This document shows positions 45,488-55,757 of a stretch of DNA of 64,000 bases, one piece after another. The notes beneath the pieces are model-generated. The model saw only the letters and a list, made by a program, of their open reading frames with translations. It was not told where the DNA came from and searched no databases. The stretch spans positions 124,001 through 188,000 of the forward strand of contig NZ_CP071635.1 in assembly GCF_017357385.1 (NCBI RefSeq), in the 5' to 3' direction. The first letter of the stretch is position 1, and every line of letters begins with the position of its first letter. The position numbers were made by a program, and so were the translations under genes. This DNA comes from Rhizobium sp. NZLR1 (GTDB lineage Bacteria > Pseudomonadota > Alphaproteobacteria > Rhizobiales > Rhizobiaceae).

Positions 45488-45535
45488 ATCCATGACGTGG
45501 ATGATAGCTATCGCAACAATCAATTTTACTAATCT
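45488..45535 (+). promoter_or_regulatory. nod box of nodMNT
   Basis: ATCCATGACGTGGATG, then TATCGCAACAATCAATTTTA and CTAATCT: good match over full length. 143 bases upstream of the nodM ATG. Confidence 0.95.
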
Positions 45536-45630
45536 GTTTAGATTTATTAGCACGCGCTGGAGGACACGCACCGAGCGGCGTCCGCCTTCCTGATTACCGG
45601 TCGGGGGCTCTTGGGACATGGGTGACGAGC

Positions 45631-47457
45631 ATGTGTGGGATTGTTGGCATAGTGGGACGGAAGCCCGTGTCGGAGCGGCTGATAGAAGCCTTGGAGCGAC
45701 TGGAATACCGTGGCTATGATTCAGCCGGCGTTGCTACGATCTGCGAGGGAGAATTGCACCGACGCCGCGCAGAAGGCAAGCTCGTGAACCTTAAAACGAG
45801 ATTGAAAAAAGAGCCCCTGAGCGGCACCGTCGGCATCGCCCACACGCGCTGGGCGACCCATGGCGCACCGACAGAATGCAACGCACACCCGCATTTTGCC
45901 GATGGCGTAGCCGTTGTTCATAACGGCATCATCGAAAATTTCTCCGAGCTGAAAGACGGATTGGCAGAGGTAGGGGCCAAGTTCCAGACCGACACGGATA
46001 CCGAGGTGATTGCGCATCTCCTGACAAAATTCCGTCGGGATGGCATGGGATGCCTTGAGGCCATGCATGCCATGCTGAAGTGCGTCAAGGGCGCCTTCGC
46101 TCTTGCCATCCTGTTTGAGGATGATCCCGCGACCATTATGGTAGCGCGCAATGGACCACCATTAGTGATAGGCCATGGCGATGGTGAGATGTTTCTAGGC
46201 TCCGACGCGATCGCTCTTGCTCCGTTCACCAATGACATCACATATCTGAACGATGGCGATTGGGCTGTTGTAGGCAAAACGAGTGTCCAGGTTTTCGATA
46301 TCGAAGGCAAAGTCGTCACGCGCCCACGGCACATATCGCTTGCTACCGCAGGCCTGGTCGGCAAGGGAAATCACCGGCATTTTATGGAGAAGGAAATCTA
46401 CGAGCAACCCGAGGTCCTCGCCGGTGCTCTTGGTCACTACATCAATGTCAACGAAAATCATGTCAAAGCCATTTCAACCGACATCGGTTTTGCCAGGGTT
46501 GAGAGCCTCGCAATTTCTGCCTGCGGCACTGCATACCTTGCGGGACTGATTGGCAAATATTGGTTCGAGCGCTACGCACGCTTGACGGTAGAGATTGATG
46601 TCGCCTCCGAATTCCGCTATCGCGAAATCCCATTGTCGCCACGGTCGGCAGCGCTCTTCATCTCTCAATCTGGTGAGACGGCTGACACGCTTGCATCGCT
46701 CCGGTATTGCAAAGCACAAGGTCTGAGAATTGGTGCTGTCGTCAATACCCCAGAATCAACAATTGCCCGCGAGGCAGATGCCATCTTTCCGATCCTCGCC
46801 GGGCCAGAGATCGGCGTTGCTTCTACCAAGGCATTCACATGCCAGCTTGCTGTTCTCGCTGCGCTAGCCATCGGCGCGGGCAAGGCGCGGGGCACAATCA
46901 CGGACGACGAGGAACAAGTGCTCGTCCAAAGTTTGGCGACGTTGCCGGGCGTTATGCGACAGGTGCTGAACGACATCAAGCCGAAGATCGAGCTCTTGTC
47001 ACGGGAATTGTCGCATTACCGCGACGTGCTCTATCTCGGCCGCGGCACGAGTTTCCCATTGGCTATGGAAGGTGCGCTGAAGCTCAAGGAGGTCTCCTAT
47101 ATCCATGCTGAAGGTTATGCAGCAGGAGAATTAAAACACGGTCCGATCGCCCTGATCGATGAAAATATGCCAGTCATCGTCATCGCGCCACATGATCGGT
47201 TCTTCGATAAGACTGTCTCCAATATGCAGGAAGTGGCCGCCCGCGGCGGCCGCATCATTCTGATCACCGACGAGACGGGAGCTTCGATGTCGAAACTCCC
47301 CACCATGCACACTATCGTATTACCCAATGTCGAGGAGATTATCGCGCCGATGATCTTTGCTCTGCCGCTACAGCTTCTTGCGTATCACACGGCGGTGGTC
47401 ATGGGGGCAGATGTGGACCAGCCGCGGAATCTAGCTAAGTCAGTCACAGTCGAATGA
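45631..47457 (+). CDS. nodM: glucosamine-6-phosphate synthase NodM
   Basis: 608 residues from the ATG at 45631; a GTG three codons upstream is rejected because the catalytic Cys must follow the initiator Met ('MCGIVGIVG'). N-terminal glutaminase ('LEYRGYDSAGVATI', 'HTRWATHGAPTECNAHPH', 'VVHNGIIENFSEL') and two SIS domains ('SACGTAYLAGLIGKYW', 'FISQSGETADTLASL', 'STKAFTCQLAVLAAL'). Makes glucosamine-6-phosphate for Nod factor, beside the housekeeping glmS. Confidence 0.98.
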   Translation: MCGIVGIVGRKPVSERLIEALERLEYRGYDSAGVATICEGELHRRRAEGKLVNLKTRLKKEPLSGTVGIAHTRWATHGAPTECNAHPHFADGVAVVHNGIIENFSELKDGLAEVGAKFQTDTDTEVIAHLLTKFRRDGMGCLEAMHAMLKCVKGAFALAILFEDDPATIMVARNGPPLVIGHGDGEMFLGSDAIALAPFTNDITYLNDGDWAVVGKTSVQVFDIEGKVVTRPRHISLATAGLVGKGNHRHFMEKEIYEQPEVLAGALGHYINVNENHVKAISTDIGFARVESLAISACGTAYLAGLIGKYWFERYARLTVEIDVASEFRYREIPLSPRSAALFISQSGETADTLASLRYCKAQGLRIGAVVNTPESTIAREADAIFPILAGPEIGVASTKAFTCQLAVLAALAIGAGKARGTITDDEEQVLVQSLATLPGVMRQVLNDIKPKIELLSRELSHYRDVLYLGRGTSFPLAMEGALKLKEVSYIHAEGYAAGELKHGPIALIDENMPVIVIAPHDRFFDKTVSNMQEVAARGGRIILITDETGASMSKLPTMHTIVLPNVEEIIAPMIFALPLQLLAYHTAVVMGADVDQPRNLAKSVTVE

Positions 47458-47534
47458 TTGTGACGATTGGTTAAATCGCAGCTCGCCTCCGGGAAAATCC
47501 ACGACTTGATCAGTCATCAAATAAGTGAGGTCGA

Positions 47535-48020
47535 ATGCACGAACTTTCGCTCGCCGACGTGCCGTCGCGAATTGGCCAGGAACTCGGCAAATCCGAATGG
47601 ATCACCGTTGATCAAACTACAATCGATCTCTTTGCCGACGCGACACACGATCATCAATTCATCCACGTGCACCCGGAACGCGCGGCAGTCGAAAGCCCGT
47701 TTGGTGGCACGATCGCTCACGGCTTCCTGACACTCTCGCTTCTGTCGGCGATGAACTTCAGCGGCATGCCAAGGATCCGCGAGCAGACCATGGGCCTTAA
47801 CTACGGCTTAGACCGGGTGCGTTTCATGTCACCGGTCAAGACCGGCAGTCGTGTGCGCGGTCGCTTCGTTCTCTCTGAATGTCAATTTCGCGGCGCAAGC
47901 ATGCTGGTGACCACCTACGAGGTGACGGTCGAGATCGAGAACGAGAACCGACCGGCACTCACTGCCAATTGGATCACGATCATTCAGTTTGACCCGAACG
48001 ACAGGCCTAAAGGGATTTGA
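47535..48020 (+). CDS. nodN: NodN, MaoC-like dehydratase fold protein
   Basis: 161 residues. 'TIDLFADATHDHQFIHVHPE' and 'FGGTIAHGFLTLSLLSAM' are the hot-dog (MaoC) motifs with the Asp/His pair. Thought to act on an acyl-CoA or acyl-ACP; its precise role in Nod factor is unclear. Second gene behind the nodM nod box. Confidence 0.95.
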   Translation: MHELSLADVPSRIGQELGKSEWITVDQTTIDLFADATHDHQFIHVHPERAAVESPFGGTIAHGFLTLSLLSAMNFSGMPRIREQTMGLNYGLDRVRFMSPVKTGSRVRGRFVLSECQFRGASMLVTTYEVTVEIENENRPALTANWITIIQFDPNDRPKGI

Positions 48021-48187
48021 CGCCAGCTCGCGCCAGCGGGTGTCGACTTGTTGTTTTGGCTGCACGCGATTTCGTAGTGTCACGCCGGAATTCTCGATCT
48101 GCTGCGTCGGCAATTGCGCGCTGGCATCATCCTTCGGGCAGGCGAAACGGGTTTGAGTTGAATTTCGCTGTAATGGAGGCTGATTAA

Positions 48188-49636
48188 TTGCATTCGTTCC
48201 GTCTGGCCGCTGCGGTGTTGCCGCTACTTTTGTCATCTTGCATGCTCGGGCCCGACCATGCACCGCCGGAAACGCCTTTGCCGGAGAAGTTTTCCGAGGG
48301 TGCAAAACAGAGCGCCGGCGATGTTGCGGTGTCGGCGTGGTGGGATTCGTTTTCAGATCGTACGCTCAACCAGTACGTTGCCTCCGGCCTGGATGAGAAC
48401 CTCAGCGTTCAGCAGGCGCTCGAAAGGGTTAATGCCGCCGCCGCGGACGTCACCATCGCTGGCGCCGGGGGCCTTCCCAAGGCATCACACACGACAAGCG
48501 GCGAGATCGGCAAAGGGGGAGATGTCACGAGCACACAGAATATCTCCAGCGTGCAACTATCGTTGACCTGGCTGCTGGACGTATTCGGTCAGTACCGGCG
48601 CAGCACTGAAAGCGCACTGGCTTCTCTTGATTCTGCGCATGCGGCTGTCGACGCCGCAAAGCTAGCTCTAATCAAAGATCTTGTTTCCTCCTACATCGAC
48701 GCCCGGTACTACCAGCAGCGCGTCTCGATTTCCCGAGCGAACCTGAAGTCCCGCCAGGAGACCTACGATTTCACGAATTTTCAAGTCGAAGCGGGAGCGG
48801 CTTCCAGGCTGGATGTCTTGCAAGCCGAAGGACTTGTCCGATCGACGATTGCCGAAATACCAAGGCTAGAACTGAATTTTCGCGTGTCGGCGCATCACAT
48901 TGCGGCCCTCCTCGCTTTGCCGTCGGAAACAGTGATCAAGCAACTGCAGAAAAGTGAAGGGCAGCCGGTCTATCGCGGAAAGATCAATGCCGGCATTCCC
49001 GCCGATCTTATTCGCAATCGATTCGATATTCGCCAGGCTGAACGGGATCTCGCCGCCGCGACTGCACAGATCGGCGTGGCGGAAGCACAGCTTTACCCCG
49101 CGATAACGCTCTCCGGCTCGATCACCCCTTCCTATATCAAGCAGCGCGGCCGTCACGGGGGTATCTTGAAATGGTCCTTCGGGCCGAGCCTTGACCTCCC
49201 AATTCTGGACGGCGGCCGTTTGCGGTCAAACGTGGAGACTTCTAAATCGGACGCCGCAGCAGCCTACATAAGCTGGAAATTAACCGTCCTGACAGCTGTG
49301 CAGGAAGTCGAGGACGCTTTGACAGCCATCCGACGCGACGTTCACACAGAGAACTCACGTCGCAGGCAAGTAGAAACGATCGAAGAAGCACTGAAGCTTT
49401 CGACGGCCTCGTACACGGATGGTGCCTCTTCTCTCCTCGATGTTCTCGAAGCGCAAAGGCAGGTGTCCAGCGCTCAGGCGAGCCTCGCTGCGGCGATCCA
49501 ACAACTGGCCAAGGATCACGTGCGGTTGAATGTAGCAATCCGCGGTGGTTTTGCGGCTCCCAAAGTCGCGTCACCCAGGGAGGCCTCGACGGTTGCAGCC
49601 GCAAATGCAAACATCCAATCCGCACATTCGCAATAG
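48188..49636 (+). CDS. nodT: outer-membrane efflux lipoprotein NodT
   Basis: 482 residues starting at TTG 48188. Lipoprotein signal with lipobox 'LLLSSCMLGPDH', then a TolC/OprM-type barrel with two repeats ('RVNAAAADVTIAGAGGLPKA', 'NRFDIRQAERDLAAATAQIG', 'AQRQVSSAQASLAAAIQQL'). NodT-family proteins form the outer-membrane channel of efflux systems and may let Nod factor or drugs out. Third gene of the nodMNT unit. Confidence 0.95.
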   Translation: MHSFRLAAAVLPLLLSSCMLGPDHAPPETPLPEKFSEGAKQSAGDVAVSAWWDSFSDRTLNQYVASGLDENLSVQQALERVNAAAADVTIAGAGGLPKASHTTSGEIGKGGDVTSTQNISSVQLSLTWLLDVFGQYRRSTESALASLDSAHAAVDAAKLALIKDLVSSYIDARYYQQRVSISRANLKSRQETYDFTNFQVEAGAASRLDVLQAEGLVRSTIAEIPRLELNFRVSAHHIAALLALPSETVIKQLQKSEGQPVYRGKINAGIPADLIRNRFDIRQAERDLAAATAQIGVAEAQLYPAITLSGSITPSYIKQRGRHGGILKWSFGPSLDLPILDGGRLRSNVETSKSDAAAAYISWKLTVLTAVQEVEDALTAIRRDVHTENSRRRQVETIEEALKLSTASYTDGASSLLDVLEAQRQVSSAQASLAAAIQQLAKDHVRLNVAIRGGFAAPKVASPREASTVAAANANIQSAHSQ

Positions 49637-49841
49637 CCGAGCGCTGGATGCGGGATGGTTTAACCTGATCACGTCATTAGCGCGCCAGCGCCTGAGTTGT
49701 ATTGGCGCCGGCCGGGAGGTCGTCCAATCGCGGCACATGCCCTTCACCACCTCCCGCTTACGAGCAGGGCTTAGAGCTAATGGGATGGTCCGCCCTGTCT
49801 CCCGAGAGCATAACGGAGGTGGGCAAAGGAGGGCTGAAATT

Positions 49842-50212
49842 ATGGATCGCAACCAACTGCGCCAATGCGCCGTCTTCGGCATCGATATCGGAAAGAACCT
49901 CTTTCCCGTGGTCGGCCTGGATAGTTCCGGCGCGAGACGCTACTGCAGTTCTTCGAACGAGCGAACAGAACGCTTGTCGGAATGGAATCCCGTCCGGGTT
50001 CCCAATGGCTTGCGTTAAGTTGCAGACGATGGGGCATTCCGTCCGCATCATCCCGGCGCAGTGAAGTCTATGTAAAATCGAACAAGAATGACATCATCGA
50101 TGCTGCGGCGATCGCAGAAGCTGCAAGGCGACCGACGATGCGCTTCGTTGGCATTAAGCAAGCCGATCAGGTCGATCTTCAGATGTTGCATTGGGTGCGT
50201 ATTCCGATGAAA
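49842..50212 (+). pseudogene. IS110/IS1111-family transposase remnant
   Basis: ATG 49842 followed by 'CAVFGIDIGKNLFPVVGLD' (first DEDD acidic residue), then broken frames with 'VYVKSNKNDIIDAAAIAEAA' and 'RPTMRFVGIKQADQVDLQ'. The central part is missing and the frame shifts twice. Confidence 0.85.
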
Positions 50213-50292
50213 CCGGCCACCGATTCCGATTTGAAGCCGGCCATTTTTCGGGCTGATCCTGGGTCTGTTTGATGTTTGGATCGGGTTTTGTG

Positions 50293-51090
50293 TCAGGTCA
50301 AGCTTTGCTGTATTTCAAGCGCCATCGGTGAACGCTGTTTGCGCATACTTTCGCCAATGAGATCGATGCCTCGGCGTTGTGAACGAGGCGATCCAGTATC
50401 GCATCGGCGGCGTTGGATTTGAAATAATTTCCCACCAGCGATCCAGGGGCACCTGGCTTGTGACGATCGTCGAGCGACGCTCGTAGCGGTCTTCGATGAT
50501 CTCGAGAAGATCGCGGCGCTGATCATCGTTGAGTTTTTCCGGTCCCCAGTCATCGAGGATCAGCAGGTCGGTCTTGGCGATAGATTTGGGGATTCTGCCG
50601 TATCGCCCGTCACCCCTTGCAAGCGCGAGCGTGGCGAACAGCCGGGGAACGCGGTGGTATGCAACGGAGAAATCCTCGCGGCATGCTTTGACCGATGGAT
50701 GCGGCCCAGCGCCGAAAGCGATCTGGTGTCCACTCAGCGTATCGCCGGTGGGAACTGGGCATGTGATCTGGGTCGGCTCCATGACGACAGCCGCCATAGC
50801 GGCGCTGATGGACGGCGATGCGCTTGCCGCGGTAAAAGATCTCGATGGTGCGCGCCGTTGCTCTAAGATCGACCTGCTGGCGAATGAGGGCATGGGGGAC
50901 GGAACTAAAGAAGCTTTTGAACTCGACGTGATAATCGGTCGAGACACGGACCAGACGCCATTCGGCGAATTCGTAGTTTCAACCCGGGAGGCTAGCGAGC
51001 GCAGCACGTTCGACACGTTCAAATACTTGCCGCCGGGTAACACCCAATCGACGCATGAGGTGATCGTTGATGCGATCAAGTGCCAATAGC
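50293..51090 (-). pseudogene. IS21-family IstA/IstB remnant
   Basis: The minus strand has the C-terminal part of IstB ('ATLALARGDGRYGRIPKSIA', 'DLLILDDWGPEKLNDDQRRD', 'YERRSTIVTSQVPLDRWW'), with a frameshift near its end ('GIDLIGESMRKQ'). Further upstream other frames give IstA C-terminal pieces ('YHVEFKSFF', 'VDLRATARTIEIFYRGKR'). A deletion has joined the two genes. Not active. Confidence 0.8.
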
Positions 51091-51311
51091 GGCATTGGCC
51101 TCAGCCAGCGAGAAGAAAGTCAGCTTGCGCAACCGCCCCAGGATGCAGGTGGCGCATGGCGGCGTCGTCATCGGCGACGAGAACTTGTTTCAATGGCGTA
51201 CCTTTACTGGTGCAGTCGATCAATAAAATCACGTCGTTTCTATTTTCAGTTCCCTGCGCCATGTTGGAAAAGAGAAGCGCCCCAAGGGTGGAACGCTCCT
51301 CGGATCTTCAA

Positions 51312-52166
51312 TTAAATGAAGCCGAAATTTTCCGCCGTGAGCGAGGTAAGATCCGACATGTCGTGCAGATTGTCGACATGAGCGAAGGCATGCGCGTGGT
51401 TCGCAGAATCAACATAGGCTAGTGTCGCACCGTGAGTTTTGCCATCTTGACCGAGAGTTTTTTCATCATGGTAGACAATGATGTCACCGGGGGCTTCGTG
51501 ATCAATAGCAGTCGCGGCGGCAGCGGCAGACGCAAAGCCTCGATCAGTGATTACCACGACATGCTCGCCGTGCGCGCCTTCGGCCGCGCCGTTGTAGAAG
51601 GTGTCCACAAATTCGCCCGGAAAGCCCTTGGAATGATTGATGAAATTTGCATCAAACAGATTCCGGTCACCACCGAAATCTGCGGCGTCCAGGACAAAGC
51701 GGTCCTGCTTCGTGTCGAAATCCATCACACTCGTATAGCAGTGCGTTGTTCCAACCATAGGGTTGTGGAACCGAAACACGAAGGCGTCGCCGTCGTCGCC
51801 GCCAGTCAGAACATCTGCGCCGTCACCAGCCACAAGTATATCGCGGCCAGGGCCGGCGTCGAGCACGTCATCGCCCTCGCCGCTATGCGGTATTACGCGG
51901 TGAGGGTCGGTGACGTATAAGGGGTAGGAGGCGTCGCTGTACAAGAGATCGTCACCACCGTCGGCATGGATTACGTCTGAGCCATTCCCGCCGTAGGCAG
52001 TGTCATGGCCCGGACCGGCCATGATGTAGTCTTGGCCGTCACCAGCTTTGATCCGATCATCGCCGTCGCCGGCATCAATCCAGTCATTCTTCTTGCCGCA
52101 ATCGATAGTGTCGTTGAGATTGGATCCCCAAATAAAACCGCCTTTATCACTGCCTTTGATATTCAT
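51312..52166 (-). CDS. nodO: secreted calcium-binding nodulation protein NodO
   Basis: 284 residues, the known NodO length. The N-terminal third carries RTX-type nonapeptides ('NDWIDAGDGDDRIKAGDGQD', 'GGNGSDVIHADGGDDLLYSD', 'GPGRDILVAGDGADVLTGGD') that bind calcium. The C-terminus is the uncleaved type I secretion signal ending 'LTAENFGFI'. NodO is exported by a PrsDE-type system and forms ion channels in plant membranes, helping infection. ATG at 52166 with AAGGAG. Its secretion genes are not in the window. Confidence 0.96.
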   Translation of the reverse strand: MNIKGSDKGGFIWGSNLNDTIDCGKKNDWIDAGDGDDRIKAGDGQDYIMAGPGHDTAYGGNGSDVIHADGGDDLLYSDASYPLYVTDPHRVIPHSGEGDDVLDAGPGRDILVAGDGADVLTGGDDGDAFVFRFHNPMVGTTHCYTSVMDFDTKQDRFVLDAADFGGDRNLFDANFINHSKGFPGEFVDTFYNGAAEGAHGEHVVVITDRGFASAAAAATAIDHEAPGDIIVYHDEKTLGQDGKTHGATLAYVDSANHAHAFAHVDNLHDMSDLTSLTAENFGFI

Positions 52167-52225
52167 CGCATATACTCCTTATTAGGCAACGGGCGCCGCC
52201 TGTGCCCCTTATCTTTTCCAAGAGC

Positions 52226-52273
52226 GAATTAGTGAAATCCATTGTTTTGATATGACCTATTTGAATGACGGAT
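52226..52273 (-). promoter_or_regulatory. degenerate nod box of nodO
   Basis: On the minus strand: ATCCGTCATTCAAATAGG, then ATATCAAAACAATGGATTTC and ACTAATTC. The central AAACAAT and the ATTT-AC-AAT frame are kept, but the GATG half is lost. It ends 60 bases before the nodO ATG. Confidence 0.65.
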
Positions 52274-52483
52274 GCGAAAATGTTTATCTCGGCGGCACCG
52301 TGCGCCCTTCGCGGTGGCCGGCAGAATATGAAAAAAGACTTGGGGCGATGACAATCGGCGGCCAAGCAGCGGCAACAATGTCCGCGACACCTCGTTGACG
52401 AAGGCGAAAGCTTCCTCCCTCGTATGCGCTGCAGACATAATCTGCAGAGCACCTGATCTTAGGTGCTTTGCAGATCGGAATCC

Positions 52484-52690
52484 TCAGCTCCAGGCATGGA
52501 GCGGTGGCTTCTCGCCATTCAGGAAATACTTACCCAAAATGGGGTACTTCCAGCGGACCGGGTCGTGCAGAGTATGGGTGCGGGCGTTGCGCCAGTGGCG
52601 ATCAAGTCCGTGCTCTGCAGGGGTTGAGCGCGTTCCTGCCAGCTCGAACAACTTGTGGCCGCAATCGCGATTTCGGTGGAGAGTATCTTC
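52484..52690 (-). pseudogene. acyl-CoA dehydrogenase-like (SfnB/DszC-type) C-terminal fragment
   Basis: The minus strand reads 'HKLFELAGTRSTPAEHGLDR', 'HWRNARTHTLHDPVRWKYPI' and 'GKYFLNGEKPPLHAW', the C-terminal signature of this flavoenzyme family linked to sulfur-compound use. The rest of the gene is gone. Confidence 0.75.
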
Positions 52691-53222
52691 GCTTCGGCGG
52701 TAACGATCTGGGCTTCCGCAACGGTTCGGGAAGAACAAATTGGCGATGCTGATCACCAGCAGGAACAGCGCCGAGATACTGGTCCCGACGACGCCGTCAA
52801 TGTTGTGAATATCCTCAAGCCGACCCGACGCGTCCCTATGACACGCTTCTCCACCAACGGTGAGCCAACACGGCGGGGTGGGAGTCGGACGGGCGTCTCA
52901 CCCATCACTCGGGGGTTGCCAGACGGCTGAACCGGCCTCGGGGTCGGGCATCGCACCGCAGGTCGGCAACCGCTCGGCCCCACCCAGTGGCTGACCGACG
53001 ATCATATCACTGCGAAATACAGGCTCCTGGACTCGCTGCGGATTACAGGCTCCTGGACCAGGAGTGGCAGGGACGCTCTGCGGATCTGGCCGCCCGGACG
53101 AGCGTCGTGAATTCTGTCGTGGCATAAGGTCAGCTACAGTCGCGCTTTCGTTGTGCGAGCCTAATTTTGTTGGCGCGGCAAATGCTTGTGCCACCAGCTG
53201 GAAAATAAACCATAATATATAT
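52691..53222. other. debris upstream of the outer-membrane protein gene
   Basis: No gene recognised. TACAGGCTCCTGGAC occurs twice, at about 53020 and 53045. Bases 53162-53179 (AATTTTGTTGGCGCGGCA) match the end of the nifH-leader graft in copy B, possibly by chance. Confidence 0.35.
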
Positions 53223-53246
53223 GAAAATATATTGTCGTATATTTTC
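53223..53246. promoter_or_regulatory. AT-rich inverted repeat
   Basis: GAAAATATA-TTGTCG-TATATTTTC, perfect 9-base arms, inside a strongly AT-rich stretch (about 53200-53330) unlike the surrounding DNA. Possibly a binding site for a nucleoid protein or the promoter zone of the outer-membrane protein gene 420 bases downstream. Confidence 0.45.
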
Positions 53247-53662
53247 CTTTAAACGGTGAAGTATCAATCCATTCCCGTTTTTGATATAACATAAACGAAT
53301 ATATTCTTAAATATATCCTCTGCGTCTCTTGCCTTAAATCAGGTAATTGTAGAGAGTCTGCTTATGAAAGCAGGTATGACAATGCTGAAATATTCAACAG
53401 GCGAAGGGCTGTCGCAGGGAGGAACGTCGGCTATGGTCCAGGAGGAAGGCTCCAGCACAGCAGGGACAACGCCTCCTATGTCCCAAAGAGCGTCGGGTCG
53501 ACCCAAGACCCAGCGGACGCGATGCGAAACTTGATCCAGTCGAGCGATTTGGCTTTTCTCATGGAAGCTGATGATGCCCTCTCCGCGGGTAAGGCGGGGC
53601 CTGCAGACTTTGGGCGTCCAGCCCAGCACCGGATGTTAGTTTCGCTCGTTATGGAGTTACAT

Positions 53663-54313
53663 ATGTCGCTAATTAAAAGAAAAATCTTCTCCGTAGGTGT
53701 CTTGACGCTAATGGCATGCGGCGCGTCGGCGGCCGATCTAGCTGACCACAGCGTTCCGAGCGCCCCCTCTTATGACGCACCGGGAACCTTCTCGTGGGCC
53801 GGGGCTTACGCCGGTCTTCATGGAGGTGTCGCAGCCTCCAAATTCAACCCGTTCAACAATGGTCGCGCCCCAGCGGTGGGCGCTCAGGTAGGTTACAATT
53901 TCCAGGCTGGATCGGGCGTTTTCGGCGCCGAACTGGAAGGCTCTTACTTGAACAACGAAGTGCGTGTGCCCGGCGGCAACGTGGAAAGCCGCTTCCGCGG
54001 TGGCGCGAAAGCGAAGGCTGGCCTGGGCTTGGATCGCACTTTCGTCTACGGCACCGCGGGCGTCACAACGACCGAGTTCGAGGGCCGCCGCCTCGTATCC
54101 GGATCGGACAAACGGAAATCCGGGCCGGATAGCTGGAAACAGGGCTACCTCTTCGGTGGCGGCGTCGAGCACGCGTTTTCGGGCGGCGTGTCGGCAAAGA
54201 TCGAGTACAACTACGTCATTAACAACGCCGTCCCGACCACGAGCGGAGGCATCAGCTCGAAGTCCGACCTCAACGATAATGTAATTGAGGCGGGCCTTAA
54301 CTTTCGCTTCTGA
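53663..54313 (+). CDS. outer-membrane beta-barrel protein (Omp25/RopB-like)
   Basis: 216 residues from the ATG at 53663. Signal peptide ending 'CGASAAD', then 'SWAGAYAGLHGGVAASKFNP', 'VGYNFQAGSGVFGAELEGSY', 'FVYGTAGVTTTEFEG', and a C-terminal Phe ('AGLNFRF') for BAM insertion. Opacity-type family common in rhizobia and brucellae. It sits between nodO and rhiR; function in symbiosis unknown. Confidence 0.85.
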   Translation: MSLIKRKIFSVGVLTLMACGASAADLADHSVPSAPSYDAPGTFSWAGAYAGLHGGVAASKFNPFNNGRAPAVGAQVGYNFQAGSGVFGAELEGSYLNNEVRVPGGNVESRFRGGAKAKAGLGLDRTFVYGTAGVTTTEFEGRRLVSGSDKRKSGPDSWKQGYLFGGGVEHAFSGGVSAKIEYNYVINNAVPTTSGGISSKSDLNDNVIEAGLNFRF

Positions 54314-54407
54314 CGAACTCGTCTGAAGCCTTGAGCAAACGCAAACACCAGGCAACCGCCCGCACGATCGGCCATGCCTCGAAATGCCGGCCCTTGAAAT
54401 CTTCCAT
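54297..54407 (-). pseudogene. IS6-family transposase N-terminal fragment
   Basis: The minus strand reads 'MEDFKGRHFEAWPIVRAVAW', matching the start of IS6/IS26-type transposases (DFKGRHFE...I..AV.WYLRY), then diverges after about 27 residues. Confidence 0.7.
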
Positions 54408-54794
54408 CGGTTGCCGCTTCAGCTTTTCGGTAATCGCATTCAGAATCGTCGGTTCGCTCCACAACTTTTGGAGGGACAATCTCTCGTCCCATGGTCCACA
54501 TACCGTTAAGCGCCAAAATTTGCCACAGGCCCTGCTTCGAAGTTGTCAGTCATTTGCCGTACGGTTCCGAGTCAATGCCAAGCTAAGCGATCGGGCTGAC
54601 GCACTCGGTTAAAATTGACGGCTCGAATTGTTTTTCAGACGAGCGGCGCCAAACGGTTGCCGACGACGATCCCGTCTGGAAGATGCGATTTTTGGTTGTA
54701 TATATCAAGGGTATCTAATATGGTTTTCAGAGTTAGCCGCCCACCGAACTGGGCACTATGACGAAGTTAATCTTGCGCCGAACCGGAGGTTGTC

Positions 54795-55538
54795 GTGAAG
54801 GAAGGATCCTCAGCGGTCTCGAATCTGGTGTTCGATTTCCTGTCAGAGTCAGCCAGTGCAAAGAGCAAAGACGATGTGTTGCTCCTACTTGGAAAAATTT
54901 CACAATATTTCGGGTTTAGTTATTTCGCGATATCCGGAATCCCCTCGCCTCCGGAGCGAATTGAACCCTATTTCGTATTGGGCAATTGGTCAGCCGGGTG
55001 GTTTGATCGCTATCGTGAAAACAATTATATCCACGCCGACCCCATAGTGCAGCTTAGCAAGACATGTGATCACGCATTTGTTTGGTCGGAAGCTCTGCGA
55101 GATCAAAAACTCGATCGGCAGAGCCGTCGCGTCATGAATGAGGCACGCGAATTCAAGTTGATTGACGGCTTCAGCGTTCCTATACACACTGCCGCTGGGT
55201 TTCAATCGATTGTCAGTTTTGGAGCGGAAAAGGTAGAGCTCTCAACCTCCGACCGAAGCGCGCTTTATCTGATGGGGGCTCACACACACAGCTTGCTCCG
55301 CGCCCAAATTGGGAATGATGCCAGTCGAAAAATTCAGGCCTTACCCATGATCACAACGCGAGAGCGCGAAATCATCCATTGGTGTGCCGCAGGCAAAACA
55401 GCAATAGAGATCGCAACGATTCTCGGACGATCCCATCGAACCATTCAAAATGTCATTTTGAACATCCAGCGAAAGCTCAATGTGGTTAATACACCTCAGA
55501 TGATTGCCGAAAGCTTTCGTCTCAGAATCATTCGCTGA
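54795..55538 (+). CDS. rhiR: LuxR-type regulator RhiR
   Basis: 247 residues with a GTG start. The N-terminal autoinducer-binding domain has the conserved Trp/Tyr/Asp set ('[20 protein letters not shown]', '[17 protein letters not shown]'), and the C-terminal GerE helix-turn-helix is '[20 protein letters not shown]' plus '[20 protein letters not shown]'. Gene order with rhiABC and rhiI identifies it as RhiR, the acyl-homoserine-lactone-dependent activator of rhiABC. Confidence 0.93.
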   Translation: MKEGSSAVSNLVFDFLSESASAKSKDDVLLLLGKISQYFGFSYFAISGIPSPPERIEPYFVLGNWSAGWFDRYRENNYIHADPIVQLSKTCDHAFVWSEALRDQKLDRQSRRVMNEAREFKLIDGFSVPIHTAAGFQSIVSFGAEKVELSTSDRSALYLMGAHTHSLLRAQIGNDASRKIQALPMITTREREIIHWCAAGKTAIEIATILGRSHRTIQNVILNIQRKLNVVNTPQMIAESFRLRIIR

Positions 55539-55757
55539 AACACATGGAGTTGCGGGCCACTTCAAAGATCGGGCCTGTTGGGTCCACGACAGCCATCATG
55601 ATCAGATAGTAGCCCCATTGAAATGCAGAGCTAAATCAGCGCCTGAATTGATAGACAGGCGCAACACAGTTTTCGGTAGGTCGAGCAGAGAGCATCCATT
55701 GGGTGACTGCGAGGACGTGCTTTGAATTTGTTTCCTCAGAAGTCGTCCAATGACCGC

